NCBI GenBank assembly: GCA_947629715.1
Contig: CANRET010000004.1
Span: forward strand, 1-64,000
Reading direction: 5' to 3'
Source of the DNA: an uncultured Akkermansia sp.
GTDB taxonomy: Bacteria > Verrucomicrobiota > Verrucomicrobiia > Verrucomicrobiales > Akkermansiaceae
Length of the DNA: 64,000 nucleotides
The notes under the pieces are model-generated. The model was not told where the DNA came from and made no database searches. It saw nothing but the letters and a program-made list of their open reading frames with translations. A program made the translations under genes and the position numbers. Positions 1 to 8,904 of this stretch are shown here, in pieces (the stretch's first letter is position 1; the number at the start of each line of letters is the position of its first letter).

Positions 1-3000
1 TCTGTGAGTCCGTGAGCGTCACACCCGACAGCGTCCAGTTCGCAGATTCCGCCAGGGAAACCGTCCCACTTGTCGCTCCTTCGCCCAAGCTCACGTTCTT
101 CAACGACGCCGATGCTTCCGTGGCGCTCAGATTGACAGATCTCCCCTCTTTCAGTTCCACGCTCACGGTCGAAGCATCCGCGCTCAACGTCAGCTCGCCG
201 CTGTCCTGAACTGTGATCGTGCCCGAGTACCCGCTCATGTCGGCGCCCACTTGCAGAGCGCCGTCACTCACCACGATGTTCCCCGAGCCGACCAGCGTGC
301 CGCTCGCATCCAGCTTCAAGGTCCCCGCCCCCTTCTTCGTGAGGGTATATGTTCCCACGTCCAGCTCCTTCATCAACGTCCATTCGGCGCAGTTTTCATT
401 TGTTGACGCCACCCACACGTCGATGCTTGTGTTCGTCTCAGCCTTAATATTCCAGTAAATCTTACTCCTCTCAGTCTCCGTCGCGTCTTGAGCCCCATTC
501 GTCCCCAACACCAATGCGGCATCGGCACTCACTCCTCGATCCGAAGCGTTGGAGCCGTCCCCTTTCAAGTGCAAGGTATTGCTGTGGTTGCCGGTGGTTT
601 TGCCAAGCACCCGACACTGTATCACCAACGAGCTGCCGTCCTCTACCCAAAAGTCCTCGACAACACCGATAGCATGGTCAGTCTCAATCCCCATCTCGCC
701 ATCGATAAACAATGTCGTTCCGGTCCCTTCATACGAGCGAAGTATCAGGTTTCCGATGGTCTGCCCCGGATGTGTGCCCTCACGGTTCCAGAAGAACGCC
801 CACAGGATGCCCGCTTGTGACATGCCATTCCGTAAAATTCCCGTACCCTCCAACACGATGGAGCCGGCCCCACTCGCGTAGTTATTGTTGCCCGAATTGG
901 TCAAATCCCAGTGGTTGTAATTCGCCGCATCTGATCCTCGCAGCACCAGTTCAGTTCCCGCCCCAAGCTCCATGTGCTTGAAGATGTATTTCTCACCACC
1001 ACTCGGCGCAGAGGTAATGACGAGCTTCGTCCCCTCACCCACCAGCGACAGGTTCTCAGAGTGTACGTACCCCGTGCCGGAAAGCGTGAGTTCAGCCGAG
1101 CCTCCTTCGCCGCCCACGGTCATTCTGCCCGTGGCAGCCAAGTTGCCGGATCCGGAGAAAACCCAACCGGTTCCCTGGCCCACTGTCACATTTTCCGGCG
1201 CCAGTTCTCCAACGAGTTCCACTTCTGTACTCACACCATCTCCGGGCATGAAGATCACATCACCCGTCCCGGTGAAAGCGGCTTCTTGTTGCGCGTCGTC
1301 TTTCCAATCCTTGTTCCCGCTCTCTGTATTCCATACATGACTCTCCGCCGTACCTGCCCAGTGCAAGCCCTTCAAATCCTCAAGAATGATGCTTCTGCCG
1401 TCTTCCGAGGGTTTCAGACGGGAACCGTAGGCCTCATTGACAAATTCCACGTGATCGGTCCAATGAGTACCATCCTCAAACAGTTGATACCCCTCCGCCT
1501 TTCCGCGCACGTGGTTCATAATAAACTCGTCCGTCAGCTCGATAAGCAACTTATTCTCAAAAGCTCCTCCGACTTTCAGCTTCAGGCCAGTGAGATCGCC
1601 TTTGAGACTCAACACGGAATCATTCCCCGACGACACTTCGAGATTTCCAAGCTCGAGCGTGCCGGTGGTCGCATACGTCTCCAGTCTGGCTCCGGCTCCC
1701 AAAGTAAGAGCGCTTAAAGAGACTTCGGGTTGAGTCTTACTCAATATCACGGTTCCTCCCGCTTCCACCTCCAGCGAACTTGCTGAAGTGGTAAGCTGTT
1801 CAATAGTGCATACGCCGGTTCCACCGACCGTCAAGGATTTTCCACTTATGTCCACCGATTGCAGCGTCCACGATGCATTCTCCCCCATTTGCAGCTTGGC
1901 GCTTTCTGGAGTCCCTCCCAGGGTCACGCTCTTCAAGGCGCCCGTACCGTTCAGGGTCAGCACGTTCGCATCCTCTGTTGCATTCTCCAGACTCACGCTC
2001 ACGTTCTCGGCATTCGCGCTCAGGGTCAGCCCGCTGCCGCCCTGAACTTTGATCGTGCCCGAGTACGCGCTCATGTCGGCGCCCACTTCCAAGGCGCCGG
2101 CGCTCACCGCGATGGCCCCCGATCCGGCAAGTGCGCCGCCCTCACCCAGCTTCAAGGTTCCATCCCCCGCCTTCGTGAGTTCATGTGTTCCCACGTCCAA
2201 CTTCTTCGTCAGCGTCCAGCTCCCCTCTGCCTCCACGGTAACCGTCCTGCTCGTGTCGCCTTCGCCGTCCAGACTCAAATTCTCCAACGAACCCGTACCG
2301 CCCAGGGTCAGCCCGCTGTTGTCCCAGACCTTGATCGTGCCCGAGTAACCGCTTATGTCTGCCCCCCCATCCACTTGCAAGGCGCCGGCGCTCACCACAA
2401 TATCTCCCGAGCCGACCAGCGAGCCGCCCTCACCCAGCTTCAACGTCCCCGTCCCCTTCTTCGTGAGAGTATATGTTCCCACGTTCAACTCCTTCATCAA
2501 TGTCCATTCGGCGCAGTTTTCATTTGTTGACGCCACCCACACGTCGATGCTTGTGTCCGACTCAGCCTTAATATTCCAGTAAATCTTACTCCTCTCAGTC
2601 TCCGTCGCGTCTTGAGCCCCATTCGTCCCCAACACCAATGCGGCATCGGCACTCACTCCTCGATCCGAAGCGTTGGAGCCGTCCCCTTTCAAGTGCAAGG
2701 TATTGCTGTGGTTGCCGGTGGTTTTGCCAAGCACCCGACACTGTATCACCAACGAGCTGCCGTCCTCTACCCAAAAGTCCTCGACAACACCGATAGCATG
2801 GTCAGTCTCAATCCCCATCTCGCCATCGATAAACAATGTCGTTCCGGTCCCTTCATACGAGCGAAGTATCAGGTTTCCGATGGTCTGCCCCGGATGTGTG
2901 CCCTCACGGTTCCAGAAGAACGCCCACAGGATGCCCGCTTGTGACATGCCATTCCGTAAAATTCCCGTACCCTCCAACACGATGGAGCCGGCCCCACTCG

Positions 3001-5677
3001 CGTAGTTATTGTTGCCCGAATTGGTCAAATCCCAGTGGTTGTAATTCGCCGCATCTGATCCTCGCAGCACCAGTTCAGTTCCCGCCCCAAGCTCCATGTG
3101 CTTGAAGATGTATTTCTCACCACCACTCGGTGCAGAGTCAATGACGAGCTTCGTCCCCTCACCCACCAGCGACAAACCATCGGAGTGCACCGCTCCCGTG
3201 CCGGAAAGCGTGAGTTCAGCCGAGCCGCTTTCGCTACCCACTCGTATTTGACCGTTCACGGTGATGGCTCCGCTCCCGGTGAATTTTGCCGTGATCCCCT
3301 TCTTAATGTTGAGATCCGTGCCAACCGTCAGCGCATTCTCGCCCGTCGCAAAGGTGTAGCTTTGAGTACCGCTCACCCCTTCCCCTCTCTCCACGATCAT
3401 GCCTGCCTCCAACGTAATCGCCTCCCCGAGAGTCACGGTGATCCCCCCCGTGTTCGTGCCGGCAAAGACTACATCTTTTTCCTGAGTAAATTGACTGTCG
3501 TGGTTGTCCCCCCAGACACTCTCCGTACTCGACCAAGTCATGCTCGGACCGTCGCCACTCCAGGTATTCGAGGAATCAACCTCAATCGTCAACACCCCAC
3601 TGGTATCCAGAGAGCATTTGTACCTGCCTTCCTTAAATTCTGTGTAGTCAGTTATGGCCGAAACCAAGTCCGACACGCCATCACCCGTGAACAATGTCAG
3701 TGTCTCGCCTGCATGTTCGTCAAACCACTCCTCCAGTCCGGTCAGCTCAAGCGTTAATTTTTGATTATGAGCGTTGAATGTGTCAACCTGCAACGTGGCA
3801 TAGTCGGAAGCGCTCAACGTCATGCAAAGCGTTGCTCCTCCGGCCTCATCCAACTCCAAGCTGCTGAGGCTATTCCCCGTCCCGCTCAGAATCAGTTTCG
3901 AGCCACTCTTCCTGGTCACGGTACTTCCCGCGTCCGATACCAGAGCGCCGCTCATGGTCAACGTTCCGCCCAGCTCCAACGTGCTGTTTCCTGTAACTTT
4001 GAGGTTCCTGCCAACGCCCCATTCCCCTTCGTCGGTCAACGTCAGCGTCCCTCCCCCGGTCACGCCGAAGCCGATGCCCTCGTCGATGCCCCCGGTCCAA
4101 TTTTTCTCGAACCAAACCTTGAAGTCTGTGACGCTCTTGCTCTTACTATCGGTTATCTTGTTGAGCAGATACACGGTGCCAAGCGCTCCTTCCAATTTCT
4201 TGAGCGATTGACCATAGCTCTCGTTGTTATGCGTCAGATCGCCTCCCACCGCCAGATCGCCCCCTAAGATAAGCCCTCCCCCCCAACCGACAGTCAGATT
4301 CCCGTTCAGTTCACCTCCTTGTTTCAGCACAATCACGCCGTTTGTTTCGAAGTTCCCCTTCGTCCCTTGAAGTTTTCCCTCCACAATCAACGTCGTATTG
4401 TGATCAGCCGCCGCACCATCCGTATAAAACGCCGGGTCGTCAACAGCATTCGAATCGAGGATCAGATTGCCTTTCACGATGAGGCAGGATCCCCCCGCCG
4501 CATTGTCCCTGTTGGCATAAGTTCCTTTTATCGTGAGATCCCCATCCACCTGGATGCAGACGTGATTACCATTCTTGGGAATAGTCAGCGATCCGTTCTC
4601 AATCGTAAGATCATGGACATGAACACTCCCGTTGAGAGTCTGTTGCGCACCGGCGATGGTCAAATCCAGCTTGCTGTCGGTATCAGCCCACCCGGTTGTG
4701 ACATTCTCAGCGTTGGCGTCTGTACCTATCATCCCATCGAACGTGTACGTTCCACTCCCGTTCAACTTCAATTCGGCGAAGCCTGCGCCCGTTCCTCCGG
4801 CAATAATTTTACCCCCGGCAGATGAATTCAAGCCATACACAGTGAGCGTCTTTGACGTTCCGAGAACCAAGGAGGGAGCTGCCCCGCCGTTACTGGCAAA
4901 GCCGAGCGTACCGGCGAGCTCACCGCCACCAAGCAACTCCACCGTGCCCTGCCCATACGCTTCGAAGAGAAGGTTGGCGCTCGAAGCGTCAAGAGCGGAA
5001 CTCAACTTCCCCTCTACCTTGAGCGTGCCGACAACATCTTCTCCCGTACTTTGCTGCACACTTACGAGCGTGTCCTCCTCGACCACGAGGTCACCGGTCA
5101 ACGTCATGGTGGCGCCCTTCACCCTCAACGTCCCCTCGAACGCACTGGGAGTGTCCTTCGCCTTGCCGCCCACGTGTACGTTGGCGTTGAGTGTCACGTC
5201 AGTGCCCTCAAAGAAAAGCATGGCATCTTTCACGTAGATGTCGTCGATCGTCGCCGTGGTCGTTCCGTCCCACCCCGAACCGTAGTGGAACATCCCGCCC
5301 GTGAACATCAGCGCCTTGATATGACCGCTCAGCGAAAGTTTACCGCCCTTCACTTCGTTGCCGGAGTTACTTTCCGTAATTTTGACGCTGATGCCCTCGC
5401 CATCTCCGCCCTGCAGGGTCACGGTGTCATTGTCTCCGAGGTTGCTGCTGTACGTGATCGTACCGCTTTCGGTGACGTTCAGGTCGCCGCTCGCTGGATA
5501 GTCTTGTCCCGTGATATCCGGCCAGGCAGCCTGAACCTGAGCATGGGACGCGAGGAAGACGGCCGCGATGCCTGAGGCGGAGGCGATGGTCGTGGGGATG
5601 GAAGCGGCGGGTAAGGCGGCCGCAGCAAGGCATGCCAGGAGAGCTCTGCGAAGGGAGGACGGAAGATGCAGTTTCAT
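1..5677 (-). CDS. giant secreted beta-strand-repeat protein, autotransporter type (partial, C-terminus outside window)
   Basis: The minus strand stays open from an ATG at 5677 to the left edge, about 1,892 codons. The N-terminus (MKLHLPSSLRRALLACLAAA) reads as a basic, then hydrophobic, long signal peptide ending near a VQAA site. The rest is Gly/Thr/Ser/Leu-rich with endless short beta units such as GTLKLGEGGSLVGSG, SGTIKV and GGTLTLT, typical of autotransporter-associated beta-strand (PATR-like) and pectin-lyase-like passenger repeats. Likely exported and surface-exposed or adhesive; that is inferred from family. The translocation/barrel or anchoring domain would lie beyond position 1 and cannot be checked. 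A long module occurs twice (see repeats). No strong Shine-Dalgarno precedes the ATG. Confidence 0.8.
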   Translation of the reverse strand, partial: MKLHLPSSLRRALLACLAAAALPAASIPTTIASASGIAAVFLASHAQVQAAWPDITGQDYPASGDLNVTESGTITYSSNLGDNDTVTLQGGDGEGISVKITESNSGNEVKGGKLSLSGHIKALMFTGGMFHYGSGWDGTTTATIDDIYVKDAMLFFEGTDVTLNANVHVGGKAKDTPSAFEGTLRVKGATMTLTGDLVVEEDTLVSVQQSTGEDVVGTLKVEGKLSSALDASSANLLFEAYGQGTVELLGGGELAGTLGFASNGGAAPSLVLGTSKTLTVYGLNSSAGGKIIAGGTGAGFAELKLNGSGTYTFDGMIGTDANAENVTTGWADTDSKLDLTIAGAQQTLNGSVHVHDLTIENGSLTIPKNGNHVCIQVDGDLTIKGTYANRDNAAGGSCLIVKGNLILDSNAVDDPAFYTDGAAADHNTTLIVEGKLQGTKGNFETNGVIVLKQGGELNGNLTVGWGGGLILGGDLAVGGDLTHNNESYGQSLKKLEGALGTVYLLNKITDSKSKSVTDFKVWFEKNWTGGIDEGIGFGVTGGGTLTLTDEGEWGVGRNLKVTGNSTLELGGTLTMSGALVSDAGSTVTRKSGSKLILSGTGNSLSSLELDEAGGATLCMTLSASDYATLQVDTFNAHNQKLTLELTGLEEWFDEHAGETLTLFTGDGVSDLVSAITDYTEFKEGRYKCSLDTSGVLTIEVDSSNTWSGDGPSMTWSSTESVWGDNHDSQFTQEKDVVFAGTNTGGITVTLGEAITLEAGMIVERGEGVSGTQSYTFATGENALTVGTDLNIKKGITAKFTGSGAITVNGQIRVGSESGSAELTLSGTGAVHSDGLSLVGEGTKLVIDSAPSGGEKYIFKHMELGAGTELVLRGSDAANYNHWDLTNSGNNNYASGAGSIVLEGTGILRNGMSQAGILWAFFWNREGTHPGQTIGNLILRSYEGTGTTLFIDGEMGIETDHAIGVVEDFWVEDGSSLVIQCRVLGKTTGNHSNTLHLKGDGSNASDRGVSADAALVLGTNGAQDATETERSKIYWNIKAESDTSIDVWVASTNENCAEWTLMKELNVGTYTLTKKGTGTLKLGEGGSLVGSGDIVVSAGALQVDGGADISGYSGTIKVWDNSGLTLGGTGSLENLSLDGEGDTSRTVTVEAEGSWTLTKKLDVGTHELTKAGDGTLKLGEGGALAGSGAIAVSAGALEVGADMSAYSGTIKVQGGSGLTLSANAENVSVSLENATEDANVLTLNGTGALKSVTLGGTPESAKLQMGENASWTLQSVDISGKSLTVGGTGVCTIEQLTTSASSLEVEAGGTVILSKTQPEVSLSALTLGAGARLETYATTGTLELGNLEVSSGNDSVLSLKGDLTGLKLKVGGAFENKLLIELTDEFIMNHVRGKAEGYQLFEDGTHWTDHVEFVNEAYGSRLKPSEDGRSIILEDLKGLHWAGTAESHVWNTESGNKDWKDDAQQEAAFTGTGDVIFMPGDGVSTEVELVGELAPENVTVGQGTGWVFSGSGNLAATGRMTVGGEGGSAELTLSGTGYVHSENLSLVGEGTKLVITSAPSGGEKYIFKHMELGAGTELVLRGSDAANYNHWDLTNSGNNNYASGAGSIVLEGTGILRNGMSQAGILWAFFWNREGTHPGQTIGNLILRSYEGTGTTLFIDGEMGIETDHAIGVVEDFWVEDGSSLVIQCRVLGKTTGNHSNTLHLKGDGSNASDRGVSADAALVLGTNGAQDATETERSKIYWNIKAETNTSIDVWVASTNENCAEWTLMKELDVGTYTLTKKGAGTLKLDASGTLVGSGNIVVSDGALQVGADMSGYSGTITVQDSGELTLSADASTVSVELKEGRSVNLSATEASASLKNVSLGEGATSGTVSLAESANWTLSGVTLTDSQ
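437..1006 (-). repeat. identical 570-bp block, copy B (within giant repeat gene)
   Basis: Base-for-base identical to 2561-3130 at a fixed offset of 2124 bp, in the same reading frame. The flanks (about 345-436 and 1007-1090) are similar but diverged, so the perfect identity ends abruptly at 437 and 1006. Confidence 0.9.
2561..3130 (-). repeat. identical 570-bp block, copy A (within giant repeat gene)
   Basis: Partner of 437-1006. It encodes a Trp-containing module with KYIFKHMELGAGTELVLRG near its start. Smaller diverged repeats encoding GALxVGxDMSxYSGTIxV recur at about 213-400, 2049-2220 and 2340-2480 in the same gene. Confidence 0.9.
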
Positions 5678-5766
5678 GACTGATTCTTTTAGGGGAGAAT
5701 GAGACAACAAAGCCGAGCCGATCTCGGATCACCGAAACCTGCCCGCCTCCGTTGTTCTGACAGCTT

Positions 5767-5785
5767 ATCTCTTTTCGAAAGAGAT
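5767..5785. repeat. 19-bp palindrome, copy 1
   Basis: ATCTCTTTTCGAAAGAGAT: two 8-bp arms around TCG, followed by GCGCA. It could form a hairpin or be a dimeric operator. It lies about 90 bp upstream of the giant repeat gene start. Confidence 0.75.
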
Positions 5786-6048
5786 GCGCAGCTGATTCGG
5801 GTACAAAGCGTTCATAATCATCATATTTCACTGTTTCTGCTCATCTCTTTTTTCACGAGAAGGGAGGGCGTTTTTTTCGTGTCATACTTCATATTCAAGC
5901 CTTCGCAGAGACCGGCCGACTATCTCTTGGGGAAAGAAATTTCGGGTGTTTTTGACGTCTAACGGATTGATGATGAATGCCGGAGTTCCGGAAGGGGTGG
6001 CGGAGGCCTTGTCAAGGGGAAAAATTTTTTTTGAAAAAGATGCTGGAC

Positions 6049-6067
6049 ATCTCTTTCGAAAAGAGAT
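6049..6067. repeat. 19-bp palindrome, copy 2
   Basis: ATCTCTTTCGAAAAGAGAT: same arms as copy 1 with the core read from the other strand (CGA), again followed by GCGCA. The copies are 282 bp apart. Confidence 0.75.
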
Positions 6068-6204
6068 GCGCAAGGTTGTAAGCGGCGCCGTTGTCCGCTT
6101 TGAGACAGCGACTTGGGGATTTTTTTGTCCGGGAGAGGAAAAGGGAGGCTTGTCGGGGCGCGGCATTGCGTGAACGGCTTTGAGGAATTCGCGGTGCGGC
6201 GAGC

Positions 6205-6233
6205 TTGACCGCTGACAGCTCGTATGATAAGAT
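6205..6233 (+). promoter_or_regulatory. sigma70-type promoter of ppk
   Basis: TTGACC (6205-6210), 17-nt spacer, TAAGAT (6228-6233). Predicted start of transcription is near 6240, giving a leader of roughly 30 nt. Confidence 0.55.
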
Positions 6234-6268
6234 GCCGAGTGCGGCTGCGGGGAGCGCCGCCATGAGCC

Positions 6269-8356
6269 GTGTATCTGAATCGCGAACTATCCTGGCTGGA
6301 GTTTAATCAACGTGTCCTGAATGAGGCGCGGCGTGGGGATTTGCCGTTGTTGGAGAGGTTAAAGTTTTTGGCGATATCGGCGAGCAACTTGGACGAATTT
6401 TTTCAGGTTCGCGTGGGCGGACTGATGCTGGTGGAGAGGGACGGCAAGGGGAAGCCGGACCCGGCAGGGCTGAGCGTCGGCGAGCAGTTGGAGCGCATTC
6501 GAGCGCGAGCGGAGAAGATGGTGCAGGAGCAGTATGCGCTGCTCAATGGAGAGTTGCTGCCGTTGATGCGCGAGGCTGGGGTGGCTCCGCTGGAGGTGAG
6601 AGAGCTTGATGAAGCGCAGAGAAGTAAGTTGGAGACGTATTTTCTGCAGGACATAGCGCCGCTGTTGACGCCGCTTGCCCTGGAAGTGGAAAACCCTCCG
6701 ACGCTCCCGAATCTGGATCTCATTGTCGGGGTGGAATTGGGGGAGGCGGGCAAGCAGGGGAGTCGCGTGGCGGCGGTTGTGCTGCCGAATTGTCTGCCCC
6801 GGCGCGTTCATGCCACGTGCTTGGGGCGGGACGGGTATGTGCTGCTGGAGGATTTGGCGGCGCAGTTCATCGGACGTCTTTTTGAAGGGGAGAGCATTCT
6901 GCACTGCGCGGCGTTGCGCGTGACGAGGAACGGGGATATTGCGGTGCAGGAAGAGGAGGGAGGCGACTTTGCCTGGGAGATGAGCCAGGCGCTCGTGGCG
7001 CGCAAGTTTTCGGACTGCGTGCGCGTTGAGATTGCGCAGGACGCGCCGGAGGCTTTTGCGGAGAGGCTGGCGCAACTGTTGCACGCGGAGGAAGCGAGCG
7101 TTTACCGCGTGCCGGGCTATCTTCGGATCGTGGACTTCGGGCGTATGGCGTTGGAACCGGGGCATGAGCTGCTCAAGGTGGAGGCGTGGTCGCCGTGTTA
7201 CCCGGCCAGCGTGGACCCGGATGTGTCGATGTTCGAAAACATAGCCCGAGGAGACATCCTCATCAATACCCCGTACGAGAGCTACGAGCCGGTGGTGAAG
7301 CTCGTGGAGGAAGCGGCCAAGGACGCCGATGTGCTTGCCATCAAGCAGGCGCTCTACCGCACGGCGCAAAATTCGCGATTCGTGGCTGCGCTGTGTCGCG
7401 CGGCCGAACTCGGCAAGCAGGTGACCGTGCTCGTGGAGCTCAAAGCGCGCTTTGATGAGGGGCGCAACCTTGCCCAGGCCGAGCAGTTGCAGCGCGCCGG
7501 GGTGCAGGTGGTGTATGGGGTGAAGGGGTACAAAACGCACGCCAAAGCGCTGCTGATCGTGCGGCGGGAGAATGGGGTTCTGCGGCGCTATTGCCACATC
7601 GGCACCGGAAATTACAACGAGGATACGGCGCGGCTTTACTCAGACGTTTCTCTTCTCACGGCGGATGACGACATCGGGGCCGACGTCTCCCAATTCTTCA
7701 ACAGCGTGACCGGACTCACGGCGATGCGACGCTTCCGAAAGCTTCAGCCATCGCCGGCGCTGATGAAGCCGCGACTGCTGGAGCTGATAGAAGAGGAAAC
7801 CAGGCGGGCGGAGCGCGGCGAATCGGCGAGCATTTTGGCCAAGATGAACTCGCTGAACGATGTGGAGATGATGGATGCGCTGGAGAAGGCGGCGGACGCC
7901 GGGGTGGAGATACGGCTGAATGTGCGGGGGATCTGCTGTTGGTATCCCGGCACGGAGAGAGGGCGCTCCCACACGCGCATTGTGAGCATCGTGGACCGTT
8001 ACCTGGAGCACGCGCGCATCTTCTGCTTTCACAACGGCGGCGAGCCGTTGGTGTATATCGCCAGTGCGGATTGGATGAGCCGCAATCTGGACCGCCGCGT
8101 GGAGCTGCTCACACCCATTGAGGACAAAAAACTCGCCCAACGTGCCATGAAGATTCTCGACGCCTGCTTCCGCGACAATACGCAGGCATCCGTCATGCAG
8201 GCGGACGGCGCCTACAAGCGAGTCGAGGAGACGCCCTCTTTCCGCATGCAGGCCTTTCTGCAACGGCAAGCGCGGCGGCACGCCCGCACCCGCGAGCGCA
8301 ACAGCCGCACTCTGCTGGAGCCTCATCTTCCCAAAAAATCGGATTTGACACCATGA
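6269..8356 (+). CDS. ppk: polyphosphate kinase (PPK1)
   Basis: Makes inorganic polyphosphate from ATP reversibly. The protein is 695 aa, normal for PPK1, and opens with the family N-terminus YLNRELSWLEFNQRVL directly after a GTG start; an in-frame TGA at 6263 rules out a longer form. The two active-site histidines are visible: His424 in YKTHAK and His443 in CHIGTGNYN, 19 residues apart like the E. coli pair. The second PLD-like half carries RSHTRIVSIVDRYLEHARIF. The stop overlaps the ATG of the next gene (ATGA at 8353), suggesting translational coupling. GTG start with only a loose GGGGAG about 15 nt upstream. Confidence 0.96.
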   Translation: MYLNRELSWLEFNQRVLNEARRGDLPLLERLKFLAISASNLDEFFQVRVGGLMLVERDGKGKPDPAGLSVGEQLERIRARAEKMVQEQYALLNGELLPLMREAGVAPLEVRELDEAQRSKLETYFLQDIAPLLTPLALEVENPPTLPNLDLIVGVELGEAGKQGSRVAAVVLPNCLPRRVHATCLGRDGYVLLEDLAAQFIGRLFEGESILHCAALRVTRNGDIAVQEEEGGDFAWEMSQALVARKFSDCVRVEIAQDAPEAFAERLAQLLHAEEASVYRVPGYLRIVDFGRMALEPGHELLKVEAWSPCYPASVDPDVSMFENIARGDILINTPYESYEPVVKLVEEAAKDADVLAIKQALYRTAQNSRFVAALCRAAELGKQVTVLVELKARFDEGRNLAQAEQLQRAGVQVVYGVKGYKTHAKALLIVRRENGVLRRYCHIGTGNYNEDTARLYSDVSLLTADDDIGADVSQFFNSVTGLTAMRRFRKLQPSPALMKPRLLELIEEETRRAERGESASILAKMNSLNDVEMMDALEKAADAGVEIRLNVRGICCWYPGTERGRSHTRIVSIVDRYLEHARIFCFHNGGEPLVYIASADWMSRNLDRRVELLTPIEDKKLAQRAMKILDACFRDNTQASVMQADGAYKRVEETPSFRMQAFLQRQARRHARTRERNSRTLLEPHLPKKSDLTP

Positions 8357-8904
8357 ATGCACTCTTTCACGGCTTTCGGCACTACGTCGATTTTCGCGGA
8401 CGTGACACACGATCGCAATTTTGGGGATTCGTGATTGCCACGCATCTCATCGGGATGATCTTATTGTTGCCGATGATGATGTCCATGGTGGATTGCTACA
8501 AGGCCATGCTGCAGGATCCGGCGATGATGGACGTGTTGGGGCGGGCGCTGGAGAGCGTAGCGGACCACGACGCGTTCACCCGCATCCTGGAGGAAGAATA
8601 CATGCCGCAGGCGGAACAATTTGCGGAGAATTACTACGCCGGTTCTGCGACCGCTTTTTCTCCGGCTTTTTTTGGGGCGATCCTGGGTGCGGCGTGGGGT
8701 GCGGCGATCCTCCTGCCCACGGCGGCTACGACAGTGCGGCGGTTGAGGGATGCCGGACAGAGTCCGTGGTGGGCGCTCGGACCGGTGGCTGCGCTTTTGC
8801 CCGTGGCGGCGGTGAGTTACGCGGGCATGTTGGTGAGCCTCGTTACGCTTGTGTTTTGCTGCTTGAGCAGCGCGAAGCGGGAGCCAGAGCAAAAACCTGC
8901 ATGA
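8353..8904 (+). CDS. DUF805 family inner-membrane protein
   Basis: 183 aa. The start NALFHGFRHYVDFRGRDTRS followed by a hydrophobic segment matches the DUF805 opening (a short amphipathic stretch, F/W-rich region, then membrane helices). About four membrane helices: residues 22-42, 105-125, 140-165 and the C-terminal VSLVTLVFCCL region, with RRLRDAGQSPWWAL in a loop typical of the family. Function unknown. Overlaps the ppk stop by 4 bp, so probably co-transcribed. Its 3' end overlaps the convergent acyltransferase by 62 bp. Confidence 0.8.
   Translation: MNALFHGFRHYVDFRGRDTRSQFWGFVIATHLIGMILLLPMMMSMVDCYKAMLQDPAMMDVLGRALESVADHDAFTRILEEEYMPQAEQFAENYYAGSATAFSPAFFGAILGAAWGAAILLPTAATTVRRLRDAGQSPWWALGPVAALLPVAAVSYAGMLVSLVTLVFCCLSSAKREPEQKPA

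Larger units (their letters stand above)
5678..6268. other. 591-bp gene-free region upstream of ppk and the giant repeat gene
   Basis: No convincing ORF. It holds two copies of a 19-bp palindrome (5767-5785, 6049-6067), a half-site-like ATCTCTT at 5840 and 5924, an A5T8 run near 6021-6033, and the ppk promoter at its right end. The giant repeat gene and ppk are divergently transcribed from it. Confidence 0.7.

Noticed and set aside
213-5575. Many plus-strand ORFs of 75-250 codons, some duplicated
   Set aside because: They are shadows of the giant minus-strand repeat gene; their duplication simply reflects the 570-bp identical blocks.
6359-7597. 412-codon ORF on the minus strand
   Set aside because: It lies wholly opposite ppk, whose catalytic motifs are intact; the antisense product is His/Arg/Leu-rich without a recognisable domain, typical of an antisense frame in GC-rich DNA.
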